Source: JBFJVZ01 sp041623895
GTDB taxonomy: Bacteria > Planctomycetota > Planctomycetia > Pirellulales > Pirellulaceae
Assembly: GCA_041623895.1 (NCBI GenBank)
Contig: JBFJVZ010000165.1
Location: 1-15,140 of the forward strand
Length of the DNA: 15,140 bases
Direction of reading: 5' to 3'
Shown here: positions 14,436-15,140 of the stretch, piece by piece
Position numbering within the stretch: position 1 is the first letter of the stretch
How the letters are laid out: each line of letters begins with the position of its first letter
Made by a program: the position numbers and the translations under genes
The notes under the pieces: generated by a model
What the model was told of the DNA's origin: nothing
The model's input: the letters and a program-made list of their open reading frames with translations, nothing else
Databases searched by the model: none

Positions 14436-15140
14436 ATGAAGCGGTTAATATTTACCTTGGCACTCGTGGTTGGCGTTTGTAGCCAAAGCAACGGGTTTGA
14501 TCTTTTGGACCGAATGCTCGGTTGTGGCGCTAAGAAAAGTGCCTGCTGTGACACTGCCCCAGCTTGCGGCTGCGAAGCCGCTGGATGTGACAGCGGATGT
14601 GCAGCAGCTGCTGATTGTTGTGCCGCCGCTGCCCCTGCATGCGGATGTGAAGCTGCTGGTTGTGATGGCGGCTGTGCTGCCGCTTGCGAACCAGCATGCG
14701 GTTGCGAATCGCAACGCGGTTGTGGCTTGTTGAGCGGATTGGGCGGCTGCCTTGGCGGCAACAATGGCTGCGAAGCCACTTGCGGCTGCGAAGCTGCTGC
14801 TGCTGGCTGCTGCGAAGCTCCAGCTTGTGGTTGCGAAGCTGCTGCTGGCTGCTGCGAAGCACCTGCTTGCGGCTGCGAAGCTGCCGGCTGTGATAGCGGT
14901 TGCGACAGTGGCTGTGGCTCAAGCCGCGGCGGCCTGTTGGCTAAGTTGTTCAGCGGCAAGAGCTGCTTGGGCGGATGCACGAAGAGTAGCTGTGACAGCT
15001 GCTGCGAAGCTCCGGCTTGCGGTTGCGAAGCTGCTGCTGCTGGTTGCTGCGAAGCTCCGGCTTGCGGTTGCGAAGCTGCTGCTGCTGGTTGCTGCGAAGC
15101 TCCGGCTTGCGGTTGCGAAGCTGCTGCTGCTGGTTGCTGC
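14436..15140 (+). CDS. Secreted Cys-rich repeat protein, 3' end outside the window
   Basis: Open from ATG 14436 to the window edge with no stop; 235 codons are visible. GGGAG stands 11 bases ahead. The start MKRLIFTLALVVGVCSQSNG is a probable signal peptide, with cleavage near residue 20, so the product is expected to be exported. By count 50 of 235 residues are Cys (21 percent), mostly in C-G-C-E and C-C-E-A-P-A-C motifs: ACGCEAAG, CDSGC and CCEAPACGCEAAAAG recur, with two Gly/Leu/Lys-rich breaks (residues about 96-110 and 161-182, including SRGGLLAKLFSGKSCLGG). The rest is Ala, Gly and Glu, with almost no aromatic residues. Disulfide cross-linking in an envelope, or metal binding, are the obvious options; early reports of Cys-rich protein in planctomycete walls make the former attractive, but this is inference. 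No Pfam-style family is recognised. The frames on the opposite strand are Gln/Pro/Ser low-complexity shadows. Confidence 0.85.
   Translation, partial: MKRLIFTLALVVGVCSQSNGFDLLDRMLGCGAKKSACCDTAPACGCEAAGCDSGCAAAADCCAAAAPACGCEAAGCDGGCAAACEPACGCESQRGCGLLSGLGGCLGGNNGCEATCGCEAAAAGCCEAPACGCEAAAGCCEAPACGCEAAGCDSGCDSGCGSSRGGLLAKLFSGKSCLGGCTKSSCDSCCEAPACGCEAAAAGCCEAPACGCEAAAAGCCEAPACGCEAAAAGCC
14808..14888 (+). repeat. Two imperfect, shortened copies of the Cys-rich repeat unit
   Basis: Codons 125-138 (14 residues, CCEAPACGCEAAAG) and 139-151 (13 residues, CCEAPACGCEAAG) are shorter relatives of the 15-residue unit at the window end. They differ by Ala codons and by synonymous changes (GCT CCA, GCA CCT), so they are older than the perfect array. 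Confidence 0.8.
15000..15140 (+). repeat. Perfect 45-bp tandem repeat, three copies and a partial
   Basis: Units at 15000-15044, 15045-15089 and 15090-15134 are identical base for base, each encoding CCEAPACGCEAAAAG. The last six bases (TGCTGC) begin a fourth. The array runs out of the window, so the copy number is unknown. Identity at synonymous sites implies recent duplication or ongoing homogenisation. Confidence 0.97.

Noticed and set aside
14387..14980. 197-codon minus-strand frame rich in Gln, Pro and Ser
   Set aside because: It is the reverse complement of the Cys/Ala/Gly repeat codons. Its composition is fully explained by the plus-strand Cys-rich gene, which has a start, a signal peptide and a ribosome site.
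15000..15140. Tandem repeats as a possible CRISPR array
   Set aside because: The units are directly contiguous, 45 bp, in frame and without spacers. They encode the Cys-rich repeat.

Overview
The window looks like a chromosomal piece of a marine planctomycete of the Pirellulaceae / Rhodopirellula type. The reasons are two large exported proteins of the PQQ-like beta-propeller class so abundant in that group, a small protein beginning with an NPYQPP-like segment, a zinc-finger protein of the planctomycete anti-sigma style, loose gene spacing with weak Shine-Dalgarno sites, GC in the middle fifties by eye, and a secreted Cys-rich repeat protein. The assignment is inference from protein character, not from a marker gene.

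Layout. Almost everything is on the minus strand. Reading in the direction of transcription from the right: a small cupin (13728-13363); an exported propeller protein with C-terminal accessory domains (13247-11019); a propeller lipoprotein with an EF-hand loop (10966-8753); a receiver-like protein without the phospho-acceptor Asp (8644-8270); aspartate decarboxylase PanD (8243-7833); a YdcZ-type small membrane transporter with a TTG start (7829-7302); an unknown protein overlapping it by one base (7302-6832); then a compact fatty-acyl cluster: dehydratase FabZ-like with intact His/Glu (6594-6106), a long acyl carrier protein (6023-5634), a second dehydratase-fold protein whose catalytic His is Tyr (5622-5116), a FabF-type ketosynthase (5024-3738) and, two bases later, a zinc-finger anti-sigma-like protein (3735-3331). 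A lone plus-strand gene (2973-3290) converges on this block. Left of it a divergent pair, a beta-CASP metallo-beta-lactamase nuclease (2743-1412) and an FAD amine-oxidase-family oxidoreductase (1399-140), forms a two-gene unit preceded by a 14-bp tandem repeat.

The right end (13729-14435) has no convincing complete gene, but holds hairpins and a short stretch with strong coding character. It is followed by a plus-strand gene starting at 14436 that runs off the window without a stop: a secreted protein with 50 Cys in the visible 235 residues, ending in perfect 45-bp tandem repeats.

How the genes work together. The most system-like part is the acyl cluster. It has a carrier protein, a condensing enzyme, one competent dehydratase and one apparently catalytically dead or regulatory partner, but no malonyl transferase, ketoreductase or enoyl reductase. 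It therefore probably makes a dedicated acyl product while borrowing the other steps from primary fatty acid synthesis. The propeller proteins, cupin, PanD and transporter show no clear shared pathway.
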